Shown: positions 53,236-64,000, counted from the stretch's first letter. The stretch is DNA of 64,000 nucleotides from Rhipicephalus microplus (GCF_043290135.1 NW_027464604.1:69501-133500); one strand, 5' to 3'. Program-made: numbers and translations. The notes: generated by a model from the sequence alone, not told the origin.

Positions 53236-54740
53236 GCGCAATTGTCAGCGAACGAAGAAGTCAGAAAAGCTTTAGAGAGCATGCAAAGAGGCAAAGCTGC
53301 TGGTGAGGATCAGGTAACATCTGATCTGCTGAAAGATAGAGGTCAGATTGTGTTAGAAAAACGAGCCACCCTGTTTACGAGGTGTCTCCTGACGGAAAGA
53401 TTACCAGAGTCTTGGAAGAACGCTAACATCATCCTAATACATAAGAAAGGAGATGACAAGGACTTGAAGGATTACAGGCCGATTAGCTTATTCTCTGTAG
53501 TATACAAGCTATTTACAAAAGTAATTGCCTACAGAGTAAAGAAAACATTAGAATTCAATCAACCAAAGGAACAAGCAGGATTTCAAACAGGCTACTCAAC
53601 AATCGACCACATGCATACTATCAATCAGGTAATAGAGATATGGTCACAATATAACCAATCACTATACATAGGCTTCATAGATTACGAGACTGCGTTTGAT
53701 TCAGTTGAAATATCAGCAGTCATGCTGACACTGTGGAATGGAGGTGTCAATGAAGCATATATAAACATCCTGGAAGAAATGTACAGGGGATCAACTGCTA
53801 CCACAACGCTTCTTAAAGAAGGCAACAGAATACCAATCAAGAAGAGTGTAAGGCAGGGGAATACAATCTCCCCAATGCTATTTACCGCATGTTTACAGGA
53901 GGTTTTCAGAAGCCTAGAATGAGAACAGTTAGGAATAAGGGTTAAAGGAGATTACCTTAGTAACCTGTGCTTCGCCGATGACTTTGTATTGCTGAGTAAC
54001 TAAGAAGACAAGTTGCAAGTCATGATTATGGAGTTATACAAGGAGAGCAGAAAGGTGGGTCTTAAAATTAATCTGTAGAAGACTAAAGTAATGTACAACA
54101 ACCTCGAAAACAGTGGCGCTTTGAGATAGATAATAGTCCACCTAAAGTTATGAGAGACTATGTATACTTAGGGCAGGTAATAACCACGGAGCCGAACCAC
54201 GAGATATAAGTAACTAGAAGAATAAGAATGGGGTGGTGTACATTCGGCCAGCACTCTCAAATAATGACAGGTAGATTGCCTCTATCCCTCAAGAGGAAGA
54301 TATATAACAGCTGTATCTTGTCGGTATTTAGCTACGGAGCAGAAACCTGGAGACTTACAAAGACAGTTCAGCTTAAATTGAAGACGACGCAGCGAGCAAT
54401 AGAAAAAAAATGGTAGGCGTAACCTTAAGAAAAATAAGAGAACAGAGTGGATTAGGGAACAAAGGGGGGTTGCATATAATAGTTAGAATTAAGAAGAGGA
54501 AATGGACATGGGCCGGGCATGTAGCACATAGACAGGATAACCGCAGGTCATTAGGGTAACTGACAGGATTCCCAGAGAAGGCAAGATAGTTAAGGGGAGA
54601 CAGGTTAGGTGGGCAGATGAGGTTAACAAGTTTGCGCGTATACATTGGCAGCAGCAAGGACAAGACCGAGTTAACTGGCATGGGAGAGGCCTTTGTCCTG
54701 CAGTGGACGCAGTCAGGCTGATGATGATAATAATGACTTT
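53236..54740 (+). mobile_element. RTE/BovB-type LINE, 5'-truncated
   Basis: Plus-strand LINE starting inside the region before RT and ending with a TGATGATGATAATAATGA tail. The C-terminal RKWTWAGHVAHR block and the 3' end are typical of RTE-clade elements. A short copy of the same 3' end lies in GYP-3. Confidence 0.82.
53250..54735 (+). pseudogene. RTE reverse transcriptase, decayed
   Basis: Open from about 53250 to 53922: GKAAGEDQVTSDLL, IILIHKKGDDKDLKDYRPISLF, QAGFQTGYSTIDH, IGFIDYETAFDSVE and RQGNTISPMLF. A TGA at 53920-53922 stops it; motif C (CFADDFVLL) follows near 53970. A TAA at 54001, later shifts, then LKRKIYNSCILSVFSYGAETWRL (54280-54360) and RKWTWAGHV (about 54500). The APE endonuclease is lost by truncation. 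Confidence 0.85.
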
Positions 54741-55019
54741 AACGAGCTCATTGAATCGGGAAGACCTCGCTTGTTCACTCGATACAAGACCAGAAAATCA
54801 AGATGTGCCACACGTACACCAGCCATTGCGTACACTGGCTGCCCACTACGACCTTCCAGGGCCCATTATCTCGCTTTCACTACAAACACTACAAATTGCG
54901 TGGCCTAAGAACAAGTGAAAGCCTCGAGCCACAATTTTAAGAGTGTATGAGCGAAGCGCAGCAGCTCCCATCAAAAACGAGTCGTACAGAGCTAGGCAAG
55001 TTTACAAGAGATAAAATAT
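54741..55019. other. Unassigned spacer before GYP-6
   Basis: About 280 bp with no supported ORF, repeat or element. GYP-6 begins after ATAT at 55016-55019. It may be host DNA between insertions. Confidence 0.4.
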
Positions 55020-55418
55020 TGTCACGTAAGAGTGAGGGTAGCCCGAAGACAGGAGACCGGGAGGTTAGTAGAAGTAGAAGGAGATTCGTTTATTTGGCGG
55101 ACTTGCGCCCACTAAAGGAACAACAGACATACCGGCTTAGCGGGAGGCGAACAGCGCGCTCGACTGCCGTCGCGTAACAGAAAATGTCCCACTGGAACGC
55201 AAGGCGCGTTCGACGGCCGTCGGGTAACAGAAATGTCCCACTGGAACGCAAGGCGCGTTCGACGGCCGTCGGGTAACAGAAAATGTCCCACTGGAACGCA
55301 AGGCGCGTTCACCGTTTGAGATACAGTTTCCGTAGCGTCTGGCGCTATCTCGTTATCAACGAATGATGAGTCGCGGTATCGGCATGCGCAACACTATCCG
55401 CAACAACACCTCGCGGCA
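55020..55418 (-). repeat. GYP-6 3' LTR with internal 50-bp tandem repeats
   Basis: On the minus strand TGCCGCGAGG...ACGTGACA. It holds three tandem units of about 50 bp (about 55176-55311) that each contain the palindrome CGACGGCCGTCG or its edge. The end TCTCCTGTCTTCGG matches the GYP-1 LTR end. Confidence 0.82.
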
Positions 55419-55639
55419 TTGCTCCCCTCCTCAACGTAAGCATCGACCCGATGCTTTGTTTAAAATAAAACCAAAACAAAAGGACAGCCTGTGCGGAAGT
55501 AATTGGCAAATAAGCACGAATCACGCACACATAAACAAAACAAGAGATGCAAACAGGGAGCCTCCTTTAGCACGCATGATAGGGCTTCAAACGGGCGACG
55601 TGTACCACTACTTGTCGTGCGCGGCGTCGTTGGGATGAG

Positions 55640-56740
55640 CTAGCCCCATCAGGGACTACTTCATAGTCCACTTCACCCACTTGACGGATGACTTTGTATG
55701 GGCCGAAATAACGGCGCGTGAGTTTTTCGCTTAATCCTCGGCGGCGAACGGGCGTCCAAACCCAGACTTTGTCACCTGGCCTGTATGTTAAATCGCGTCT
55801 CCACAGGTTGTAGCGTCTTGCGTCGTTTCACTGTTGGTCTTTTATGCGCAGACGAGCAAGCTGCCGGGCTTCTTCTGCGCGCTGAAGGTAGGCGGCCACG
55901 TCTAGGTTGTTTTCATCGGTGACATTAGGCAGCATGGCGTCCAGGGTAGTAACGGCAGCCCTCCCATGGACGACATTAAGTGGTGTCATTTTAGTGGTCT
56001 CCTGCACCGCGGTGTTGTAGGCGAAGACCACGTAAGGCAGAATTAATTTCCAGGTCTTGTGTTCTGTGTCCACGTGCATAGCGAGCATATCGGCAATGGT
56101 CTTGTTCAAGCGTTCCGTGAGACCATTTGTCTGCGGATAGTACGCAGTTGTTCTTCGAAGATCTGTATGACTGTAATGTAAGATTGCCTGAGTAAGATCA
56201 GCCGTAAACGCTGTTCCCCTGTCTGTTATTAGTACCTCAGGTGCGCCATGACGGAGGAGAATTGATTCGACAAAAAATTTGGCAACTTCTACGGCTGTGC
56301 CGTTCGGGAGGGCCTTAGCTTCAGCGTATCGGGTAAGGTAATCAGTGGCCACTATGATCCACTTGTTACCGGATGTTGATGTAGGGAATGGTCCAAGCAG
56401 GTCCATACCAATCTGTTGGAATGGTCTCGACGGGGGTTCAATTGGCTTGAGAAATCCAGCTGGTTTTGTTGGAGGTCTCTTCCGGCGCTGACATTCGCGG
56501 CAACTCTTGACGTACCGCGCAACATCTGAGGAGAGGTGGGGCCAGTAGTATCGTTCTTGAATTCTGTGGAGTGTGCGTGTAAAACCGAGGTGGCCTGCAG
56601 TGGGTTCGTCATGTAACGCTTGTAAAATTTCTACTCTGAGGCTGCTTGGGACGACAAGAAGGCAAGCTGCCTTATTCGGTGCGAAGTTCTTTTTACCTAC
56701 CACCCCGTTTTGCACACAGAAGGAGGATATCCCACGCTTG
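55640..56740 (-). pseudogene. pol: GYP-6 integrase part of Pol
   Basis: Segment 56715-55828 has the zinc region (HLGFTRTLHRIQERYYWP, SCRECQRRK) and core with GMDLLGPF, LITDRGTAF and GLTERLNKT, so the DDE residues are present. The TAG-type stop at 55828 interrupts the region before the C-terminal module, which continues to about 55640 with GPYKVIRQVG. Very close to GYP-1. The N-terminal side is split from RNase H by the Ruka copy at 56754. Confidence 0.88.
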
Positions 56741-56753
56741 AACAGTGCAGGTG

Positions 56754-56993
56754 CCCCGCCATGGTGGTCTAGTGGCTAAGGTACTCGGCTGCTGACCCGC
56801 AGGTCGCGGGATCAAATCCCGGCTGTGGCGGCTGCATTTCCGATGGAGGCGGAAATGTTGTAGGCCCGTGTGCTCAGATTTGGGTGCACGTTAAAGAACC
56901 CCAGGTGGTCAAAATTTCCGGAGCCCTCCACTACGGCGTCTCTCATAATCATATAGTGGTTTTGGGACGTTAAACCCCACAAATCAATCAATC
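56754..56993 (+). mobile_element. Ruka-type SINE in GYP-6, plus strand
   Basis: 240 bp with a perfect 13-bp target duplication AACAGTGCAGGTG (56741-56753, 56994-57006). A-box-like TGGCTAAGGTACTCGG is intact; the B-box reads GGATCAAATCC, one base off the usual GGATCGAATCC. Ends in AATCAATCAATC. The best preserved copy of the three. Confidence 0.92.
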
Positions 56994-57006
56994 AACAGTG
57001 CAGGTG

Positions 57007-58670
57007 GTATGGAGGCCTTTCCTTCGATGTAGTTGATCAATTGTTGTAGGATCGGGTCTGAGCGCTGCTGTAATGCAAAGGTGCTGCTGCTGATAGGCCC
57101 AAGAAAGGCATCGTCGTCTTCATGGCTTGGTGGTGCGCCGACAGGGGCTCTTGAGAGGCAGTCTGCGTCGGAGTGCTTACGACCAGATGTGTAGACTACC
57201 TTCTCGTCAAACTCCTGAAGCCGTAGGCTCCATCGAGCGAGGCGGCCAGAAGGGTCTTTCAAACTGGCCAACCAGCACAACGCATGATGGTCCGTTACGA
57301 CCTTGAAGGGTCTGCCATATAAGTATGGGCGGAATTTCGAGGTGGCCCATACTATCGCAAGACACTCCTTCTCAGACGTGGAATAGTTCACTTCCTCTTT
57401 CGACAGTGAGCGGCTTGTATACGTGATGACGCGCTCGCAGCCCTTGTGCTTCTGAACTAGAACGGCACCTAAGCCGATGCTGCTGGCGTCTCTATGTATC
57501 TCAGTTTCGGCATTTTCATCAAAGTGACCCAGCACAGGCGGAGACTGTAAACGTTGTTGAAGTTCTTTGAATGCCTCACGTTGCTCAGCTTTCCATTCGA
57601 AAGGGGCGTCCGACTTGGTGAGCTGGGTCAAAGGGGCAGCAATGTGTGAGAAGTTCTTGACGAAGCGTCGGTAATAGGCGCACAGTCCTAAGAATCGGCG
57701 CACTGCTCTCTTATCTTGCGGCTGAGGAAACTGTGCGATAGCGGCTGTCTTCTCGGGATCTGGTCTTACGCCATCTTTGCTTTTAACATGGCCAAGGAAC
57801 TGTAGTTCTTCATAGGCAAAATGGCATTTTTCTTGCTTCAGTGTCAGTCCTGATGACTTAATTGCGTCCAGTACCGTCCGGAGGTGGTCGCTCAGGTGGT
57901 CGCTGAAGTTGGAGGCGAAGACGACCACATCGTCCAGTTATACGAGACATATTTGCCACTTGAGACCTGCCAGTACTGTGTCCATTAGACACTGGAAGGT
58001 TGCTGGAGCGGAACAAAGTCCAAATGGCATCACTTTGAACTCATACAATCCATCCGGCGTGATGAAGGCGGTCTTTCCTCGGTCTCTTTCATCAACCTGA
58101 ATTTGCCAATACCCTGTCTTCAGATCAATGGACGAGAAGTACCTTGCATCACTAAGACGATCTAGGGTATCGTCGATCCTTGGTAAAGGGTACACGTCCT
58201 TCTTGGTTACACTATTCAACCGTCGGTAATCGACGCAAAACCGAAGACTTCCGTCTTTCTTTTTGACAAGGACGACTGGTGCCGCCCATGGGCTTTTCGA
58301 TGGCTGAATTACATCGTCGTGTAACATTCCCTCAACTTGCTCTCGGATGGCCTGACGTTCACGTGCCGACACACGATAAGGGCTTTGATGGAGAGGGCGG
58401 ATGTCTTCTTGTGTTATGATTCGATGCTTTGCCAAAGAAGTGTGTCGGACCTGTGAAGAAGTGACGAAACAGTCGTCATAACGTCGAAGGACGTTCTGGA
58501 GCAGTTGCTGCTTGCATTGAGGCAAGGAAGGGTTAATGTCGAATGACAGCTGCGAGTTGTGAGTCTGTGGAGTGATAGTCGCTGGATTCGAGAGAGCGAG
58601 GGTGTCACTGACTTCCGCGATTTCATCGAGAAAAGCAATGGTCGTGCCTTTGGCCAGGTGACGGTGACGG
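57007..58670 (-). pseudogene. pol: GYP-6 RT and RNase H part of Pol
   Basis: 58670-57938: HLAKGTTIAFLDEI, SPWAAPVVLVKKKDG, FSSIDLKTGYW and the sequence up to CLV, where the Tyr of YLDD is a TAA (57938-57940). 57928-57007: LDDVVVFASNF, FLGLCAYYRRF, RNase H with HRDASSIGLGA (Arg for the usual Thr) and [20 protein letters not shown]. It starts at the point equivalent to about residue 250 of GYP-1 pol. Confidence 0.88.
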
Positions 58671-58674
58671 CCAG

Positions 58675-59014
58675 GTGAAAATGTCCCACTGGGACATTTT
58701 CTGTTACCCGATGGCAGTCGAGCGCGCTCTTCGCCTCCCGCTAAGCCGGTGTGTCTGTTGTTGGAACGCAAGGCGCGTTCGACGGCCGTCGGGTAACAGA
58801 AATGTCCCACTGGAAGGCAAGACGCGTTCGACGGCCGTCGGGTAACAGAAAATGTGCCACTGGAACGCAAGGCGCGTTCACCATCCGAGATACAGTCACC
58901 GTAGCGTCTGGCGCTATGTCGTTATCAACGAATGGTCGACGTGCGGGCCATGATCTTCGCAGATGAGTCACGGTATCGGCATGCGCAACACTATCCGCAA
59001 TACACCTCGCGGCA
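58675..59014 (-). repeat. GYP-6 rearranged 5' LTR
   Basis: 59014-58758 matches the 3' LTR, including tandem units. 58690-58757 matches the LTR in reverse orientation (compare 55120-55193). The turn point near 58689 is a palindrome AAAATGTCCCA/TGGGACATTTT. Confidence 0.75.
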
Positions 59015-59039
59015 ATATTATTATATTGCTGCGGCCCAC

Positions 59040-60870
59040 AATGGATGAATGGATTGATGTGGCTGTACCCTTCAGATCGGGCAGCTAGATTTATCACAAC
59101 TAGATTTATCTTTTTTCCCTTTAAATAGTTAAGTTGAGGACTACTACTTTGTAGTAAAGGATTTAATTTTCACCTATGCCTTGACTTTAGCCACCAACCA
59201 GATAACCTCCTTTAGTTTATTCTACTCGCTTAAAGTCTATTTTGCCCTCCCTGTCGCTAAACTTCAGTGCTTTGAAAAACTCCGCGCCATCATCCTGAAC
59301 TATAGGGTGAAGCGCTTTACTGAACATTATCAAGTGTTCGGTAGTTTCCTCCTCCTCTCCACATGCACTGCATACCGTGTCTACGCCTTCGTATTTGGCC
59401 CAATATGTCTTGGTTCACAGTACTTCCATCCTGGCCTCAAACAGTGGAAAACTACCCCGAGTATTCTCACAGATCCTCTCCTTGGCGATTTCCTGCTTAA
59501 AAGTTTGATAGATCTCTAGTGCGGACTTTTTAATCATGCATTTTCTGCACATGCCAGTCTTCGTCTCCTCCACTTTCTTCTTAACCGATAGTTCTTTTTG
59601 GTTTGGCCACCTGCTGTTTTATAAGTATTTACCACTCAATTTCCTAGTTCCCTTCCTCCATTTTGTATCGATATTCTTCATGTACAAGTAGCTCAAAACC
59701 TTCCTAGCCCAACGCTCCTCCCCCATGTCTCTCAATCGCTTCTCAAGTTTTATCTTGCTGCTAGCTTCCCTGCCCTCAAATGAAGTCCATCCCATATCAG
59801 CTTGTACTCCTTGATTTGGTGTATTCTCGTGAGCTCCTAATCAAGCCTACCTATTCCACATTGCTTAATTTCTAATCTTGCTTGAACTGCTGATCTCATG
59901 CACAAAACCACATTGCCGAACATGAGACCAGGAACAATGACCCCTTTCCAAATTCCTCTCACAATATCATACCTATTATAATTCCACAGTGCCCTATATT
60001 TCATCACTCCTGCATTTCTGTTACCTTTATTCGTCACGTATATTTCGTGTTCCCTTAGGTACTTGGTCCCATTGCTTATCCATACGCCCAGATATTTGTA
60101 TTTATCTGTTATCTCTAGTGTGACCTCCTGTATTCTAAGCTCACTACCTTCGTTATCATTAAAAATCATGACTGCTGATTTTTCCTTACTGAATATGAAA
60201 CCTAACCTATCTCGCTCATTACTGCAGATCTCCGTCATTCTCTGCAAATATTCCTTGTTGTCAGCCATTAGCACTATATCATCTGTGTACATTAATGCTG
60301 GTAGTGCCTGATCAATGAGTTTTCCTTGTTTGACGAAAGAGAGGTTGGAGCCAAGTCCACTTCCCTCTACTTTGGCCTTGAATCCTTGTAAGTACATCAT
60401 GAATAACAAGGACACAAAGAACACCCCTGCCCAAGCCCCTGTATCACCTCTGTGGGCTTGGAAAACAGTTTTTCCCACTTTTCAACTACCTTGTTACTTT
60501 TATTAATTTCCTCTGAAAGATTAGTGACCCTATCTTTCTCACCTAGTGTGTCCAGTATTCGTCGCAAGTTCTCTTGAATCACGCTATCGTACGCTCCCTT
60601 GATATCCAGAAATGCTAGCCTCAGGGACCTTTTCTGCTATTTTGATGCACTCATTTCAGTCATTGAGAACAGATTGTCTTCCAACCTCCTGTGTTTTTGA
60701 AACCCATTCAGCAGTTGTCCCAGCACCCCCTCATCCTCTATCCTTGCCCGCAGTCTTTCCTTTATAATCTGCATCGCCATACTGTAGACCACTGATGTCA
60801 CTATTATAAGACGGTAGTTGCTTATGTCAGCTATGTCCGCCTTGCTTATGTAAGCTTTGTCAACACATGA
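59040..60870 (-). mobile_element. LINE-B copy 4 (LB-4)
   Basis: 3' end with ATGGATGAATGGAT at 59040-59055, 3' UTR, C-terminal Cys/His region (about 59330-59560), then RT 60478-59837 with LPALMYTDDIVLMADNKE (YTDD in place of YADD) and LGVWISNGTKYL, and further RT blocks to about 60860. 5'-truncated there. Frames broken near 60480 and 60640. It carries the uninterrupted sequence used to prove the LINE-A insertion in LB-1. Confidence 0.8.
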
Positions 60871-60939
60871 CAGACTGCCGAGAGAAAAACAGGTGAAGCA
60901 AACGGGGGCACCATGAAAAACACAAAGCCAGCGATTAGA

Positions 60940-61490
60940 GCGTAGAAGGGTCCTGGTGGTGGGGGACTCTAACGTGGCCGGGGTTAGGGATGGCGTCTTC
61001 AAAACAGTGAAGAAAGGTGGGAGAGTGAGGGTGGAGGTCCAGTCAGGGAAGGGCATGGTGGATGCACTGGCAAAGGCTCAGGAGGTTGTAGAGGAGAGTG
61101 TGGAGGGCGAAAATATCGTCATTTATCAGGCTGGGCTCAATGATGTGTTTAAGGTCAAGGATCATAACCTTGAAAGACGGTTAATGGATGGGATGCGTAA
61201 GCTCCGAGAAGCCTCCGGGAGTGTGCATGTGACCGCATGCACAGTCCCAGAGGTCTGGGGGCAGTCTCGCGGAATTGAAAAGAGGCCAACTGTGTAATCA
61301 GGGGTATGAGCCGGCAACTTGGATACAGCGTAATGAAGGTGAACCAAGACGTGAATGAGCCCTGCGCTCGCCCCTTTGCACAGGATGGCATTCACTACAG
61401 TGGTGCGACGGGCTGGAGGGTTGGTGATAGGATGGATCGTCAAGCCACAATTTTTTTAGGGGGGCCCAGAGCTCTAAGGCCAACAGTGTA
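60940..61490 (+). pseudogene. LB-5 SGNH/GDSL-like esterase domain
   Basis: Reads VVGDSNVAGVRDG near 60961 (block I with GDS), QAGLNDV near 61130 (Asn of block III) and DGIHYSGATG near 61384 (His of block V). This is the SGNH hydrolase pattern. A TAA at 61295-61297 and a shift separate the first two blocks from the last. Esterase-like ORF1 domains are known in CR1-type LINEs; here it precedes the endonuclease in a different LINE family. Its substrate in retrotransposition is unknown. Confidence 0.68.
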
Positions 61491-61574
61491 GCCGAAGATG
61501 GTTCTAAAGGGGCACAAATATTCGAGTCACACGGAGTCCATGGGAGAAAAAAATCAATGTAAGCACAAGGGCCA

Positions 61575-63538
61575 AGCTTAGTCAGACATAGTCTATATTA
61601 ACATGCAGGGTGGAAGGAATAGGTTAAAGTGGGAAGAGATAGAAGAGCAGTTGAGGCAGGAGGAACTGATGGTATATGGGGTGTGAGACACATCTTCGGG
61701 ACATGGAACAACCTCCTAACAATTCGGAATACTGTTGGAAACATTGTAATAGAACAGAAGGCAGCAGAAAGGGGGGTGGTATATGGGCATTCATTCTTAA
61801 AAGTTCAGACTGGCAAAGGGTCAAGCAGGAGTGCAAGGAATATTTATGGCTAAAAGGGAAAGTGGTAGAGCAAATGACACTCCTTGGTTTCGTGTGCTTG
61901 TGGACGGGAGCAAAAGCCAGAGAGGAAAACCAGGCAATGGTAGAGTGTATATAAAATGACATACAGGAGTTAGGAGGAGGGTGCGAGATAATTATACTGG
62001 GAGATATGAATACGCACATAGAAGATATAGATCGGTATACCGACCCGACAGGCAAAATCATCATGGATATGTGTGAAAGGCTTGATTGATCATTTCCAAC
62101 AGTACCGAGAAGTGTGAAGGGCAAAGGGAAGTAGGAAGGCTGCAGTCGAAGATAAATTACGCACTGATGTCACAAAGGATGTATGATAAGCTCAGGGGAA
62201 TGCACATAGATGAAGGTTGCTCCAGAAGTCTGGGTAGATATCACAAACGTATCAAGCTAAGTTCTGGAAGATCTGTGAAAGTAGGAAGAAGACAAGATGA
62301 GCAACTACATGCCAATTTTCATTCAGAAAGGCAAATAGAAATTGCTACTAAACAAATTGAGAAAGTAATCACTGAGGATAATAAAATAGTGTGGACATAC
62401 ACAAACCTAATTAGGCTGTTAGACCTAGAGCTTGCTAAGGCCTGTGACAAGTCACCCTGGAAAAGAAGACACAAGCCCAAGAGTTGGTGGCATGAGGAAA
62501 TTAAGAGAGCCATAGCAAAACGTCAAGAAGCCTCTAGGGAACACAGACATGCTAAGCAGCGGGGTGAACCGACAGACGATGTTGAAAGAAAATGGGACAT
62601 CTTTCTTAGCTCTAGAAGAGAAGCATCCCTCCTGATCACTGGAAAGATTAGAAGAAAGGGTGCTCAGTGGCTGGCAGAAGTACATAAAAAGGACAGAAAG
62701 GCAGCTGCGAAGTTTTGGAACCATCTGAACTCCCTATGAAAAGAAACAAGTCTAGAGCAGAGGTTTGTAACTACAACTCAAGGTGCTAGGTTAAAGGGGA
62801 CGAAGCTATTCAAAGTATAAGAACAAGGGTGACAAAAATTTCAACAAAGAAGTGCCTTACACACCACAATAGACAGCGATAGATCAAGTGGCGCAATGGC
62901 TCCATTTTCACAACGAGAGTAGGAAAGGGCTGAGAAGAGGGTTGCAACATCAACAGGCCCAGATGGCATTCCAATTATGCTGATAAAGACATTAGGTCCG
63001 AAGTCTAAGCAGGCTTTGAGAGAGGCAGTGAGCAAAACAATAATCGATGGTGAAGTTCCCAATGGATGGAAACTTAGCAGGGTGAGCATGATCTATAAAG
63101 GAAAGGAGGACAAAGCTGACATTAAAACTATCGTCCTATAACAGTGACATCAGTGGTCCACAGGCTGGCGATGCAGATTATGAAGGAAAGACTGCAGGCA
63201 TGGATAGAGGATGATGGGTGCTGGGGGAACTGCAGAATGGGTTTCGGAAACACAGGAACTTGGAAGACAATCTGTTCTCACTGACGCAGTGCATCGAAAT
63301 AGCAGAAAAGGAAATCAGGCCCCTGTTGCTAGCATTCTTGGGTATCAAGAGAGCGTACGATTGTTTAGTTCAAGAGGACTTGCGGGGAATACTGGACACG
63401 CTAGGCGTGGAAGATGTAGTGAGTTATCTTTGAAAGAATATGTATAAAGGTAACAAGGTAGTTATAAAGTAGGAAAAACAGGTATCCAAGCCTGCAGAGG
63501 TAAAATGGGGGCTTAGGAAGGGCTGTCCCCTGTCACCC
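61575..63538 (+). pseudogene. LB-5 APE endonuclease, linker and partial RT
   Basis: Endonuclease blocks: VYINMQGGRNRLKWEE (about 61590), ETHL after an in-frame TGA, LLGFVCLWTG, and ILGDMNTHIEDIDRYTD (about 61995). Linker 62086-62739 with EASREHRHAKQRGEP. RT begins with TGPDGIPIMLIKTLG (about 62955) and has GFRKHRNLEDNLFSLTQ and IKRAYDCLVQEDL (63240-63390). Many shifts and stops; ends at 63538. Confidence 0.75.
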
Positions 63539-63607
63539 TTATTATTTATTTATTTATTTATTTATTTACTTATTTATTTATTTATTTGTTTATTCATTCA
63601 TTTCTTT
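63539..63607. repeat. TTTA microsatellite
   Basis: A (TTTA)n run, which is the AATAAA-rich 3' tail of the minus-strand LINE that follows. Confidence 0.9.
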
Positions 63608-64000
63608 AATAATTTATTTTGAATATTTCAAAGGCCCCAGCTGGGGTATTACATGCGGGATGGGTAATAATTACAGAATAAAAAAAAGTGATTCGAGGGC
63701 AATCTTGAATTGATGCGGGTCGGAGTGGTGCACGGTAGCTGTAGGCAGACTATTCCAGTCCCGTGCGGTTGTCCAAAAAAAGGAGTGAAGATGTGGGGTG
63801 CTTTGGACTGGTGGAGGATACACTGCGCTTGAATGGTTCGTATGGTTTGATGAGCGATGGACTGGCAGGATGGCTGGAACTTCGATGGGGGCATGATAAA
63901 ATTTGCGAAAAAGGCATAGTCGAGATATGTGACGTCGTAATTCTAGATTAGAAAAGTGTGCACGAGTTTTAAGTTTGGAAACACTGGAATGGTAGGTATA
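63608..64000 (-). mobile_element. LINE-A/C-type 3' fragment, minus strand, cut by window edge
   Basis: On the minus strand a C-terminal stretch WTTARDWNSLPTAT...FKIALESLFF ends at TAA 63671-63673. It is followed by a UTR with CCCAGCTGGGGCC and the AATAAAT tail. The RDWNxLP block is shared with LA-1 and the fragment at 24192. Upstream sequence lies outside the window. Confidence 0.75.

Larger units (their letters stand above)
55020..59014 (-). mobile_element. GYP-6, internally deleted and rearranged Ty3/gypsy element
   Basis: Minus-strand relative of GYP-1. It has a 399-bp 3' LTR (55418-55020) but a rearranged 5' LTR (59014 to about 58675). The LTR passes through an inverted LTR piece (about 58690-58757) straight into pol just upstream of RT. 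PBS, gag and protease are absent. A Ruka SINE lies in pol. The intact ATAT duplication at the outer ends suggests it may have integrated in this form. Confidence 0.85.
55016..59018. repeat. 4-bp target site duplication ATAT around GYP-6
   Basis: ATAT at 55016-55019 and 59015-59018 next to the outer LTR ends. Confidence 0.8.
60871..63538 (+). mobile_element. LINE-B copy 5 (LB-5), plus strand, with the SGNH-like N-terminal domain
   Basis: The only copy here with the 5' part. Order: SGNH/GDSL-like domain (about 60950-61490), APE endonuclease (about 61575-62090), linker (62090-62740), RT start (about 62920-63538). It breaks off inside RT at a TTTA microsatellite. With LB-4 it forms a head-to-head pair meeting at about 60870. 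Confidence 0.78.

Noticed and set aside
55140..55320. Repeats at 55176-55311 considered as a host minisatellite
   Set aside because: They lie inside the GYP-6 LTR and recur in its 5' LTR at 58758-58890.

Overview
The window is a stack of nested transposable elements from an arthropod genome, most probably a metastriate hard tick. I recognise no host gene. The tick call rests on three copies of a tRNA-derived SINE that matches my memory of the tick SINE Ruka, together with tick-type Penelope-like, gypsy and LINE sequences. The Ruka identification is from memory, not from a search.

Layout. 1-14530: two Penelope-like elements (PLEs) in mirror image about position 2742. The plus-strand PLE is split by a gag-only LTR element (GAGO-1, 5077-7468, minus) and by a young gypsy element (GYP-1, 8515-14493, plus). 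14677-27130: minus-strand copies of one LINE family (LINE-B). The first is split by a 5.4-kb LINE of a second family (LINE-A, 16052-21437, plus) that has tandem 5' monomers and a 2A peptide. Two Ruka SINEs also lie in LINE-B copies. 27561-46216: a chain of AT microsatellites separated by GYP-2 (27626-32950, plus), GYP-3 (33167-38578, minus), a second gag-only element GAGO-2 (38766-40917, minus) and GYP-4 (41003-46153, plus). 46217-53235: a LINE-C fragment (minus) split by the old gypsy GYP-5 (46703-52895, plus). 53236-54740: a 5'-truncated RTE LINE. 55020-59014: internally deleted GYP-6 (minus) carrying a Ruka copy. 59040-64000: LINE-B copies on both strands and a LINE-C-type 3' fragment.

How the parts relate. 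The six gypsy elements fall in two families: GYP-1/5/6, and GYP-2/3/4 with short LTRs of 131-171 bp. All lie at ATAT sites or in AT arrays. Where the gag end survives (GYP-1 to GYP-4), a slippery heptamer abuts the gag stop and pol is in the -1 frame, which implies programmed -1 frameshifting. GYP-1 has a complete pol frame and LTRs differing at 1 of 407 positions. GYP-2 has identical LTRs but broken genes. The two gag-only elements lack pol and must be mobilised in trans. LTR comparison gives a rough age order: GYP-2, GYP-1, GAGO-2 and GAGO-1 young; GYP-4 and GYP-3 middle; GYP-5 old.

All LTR and TSD comparisons were made by eye. Family names come from motif recognition, not from a database search.
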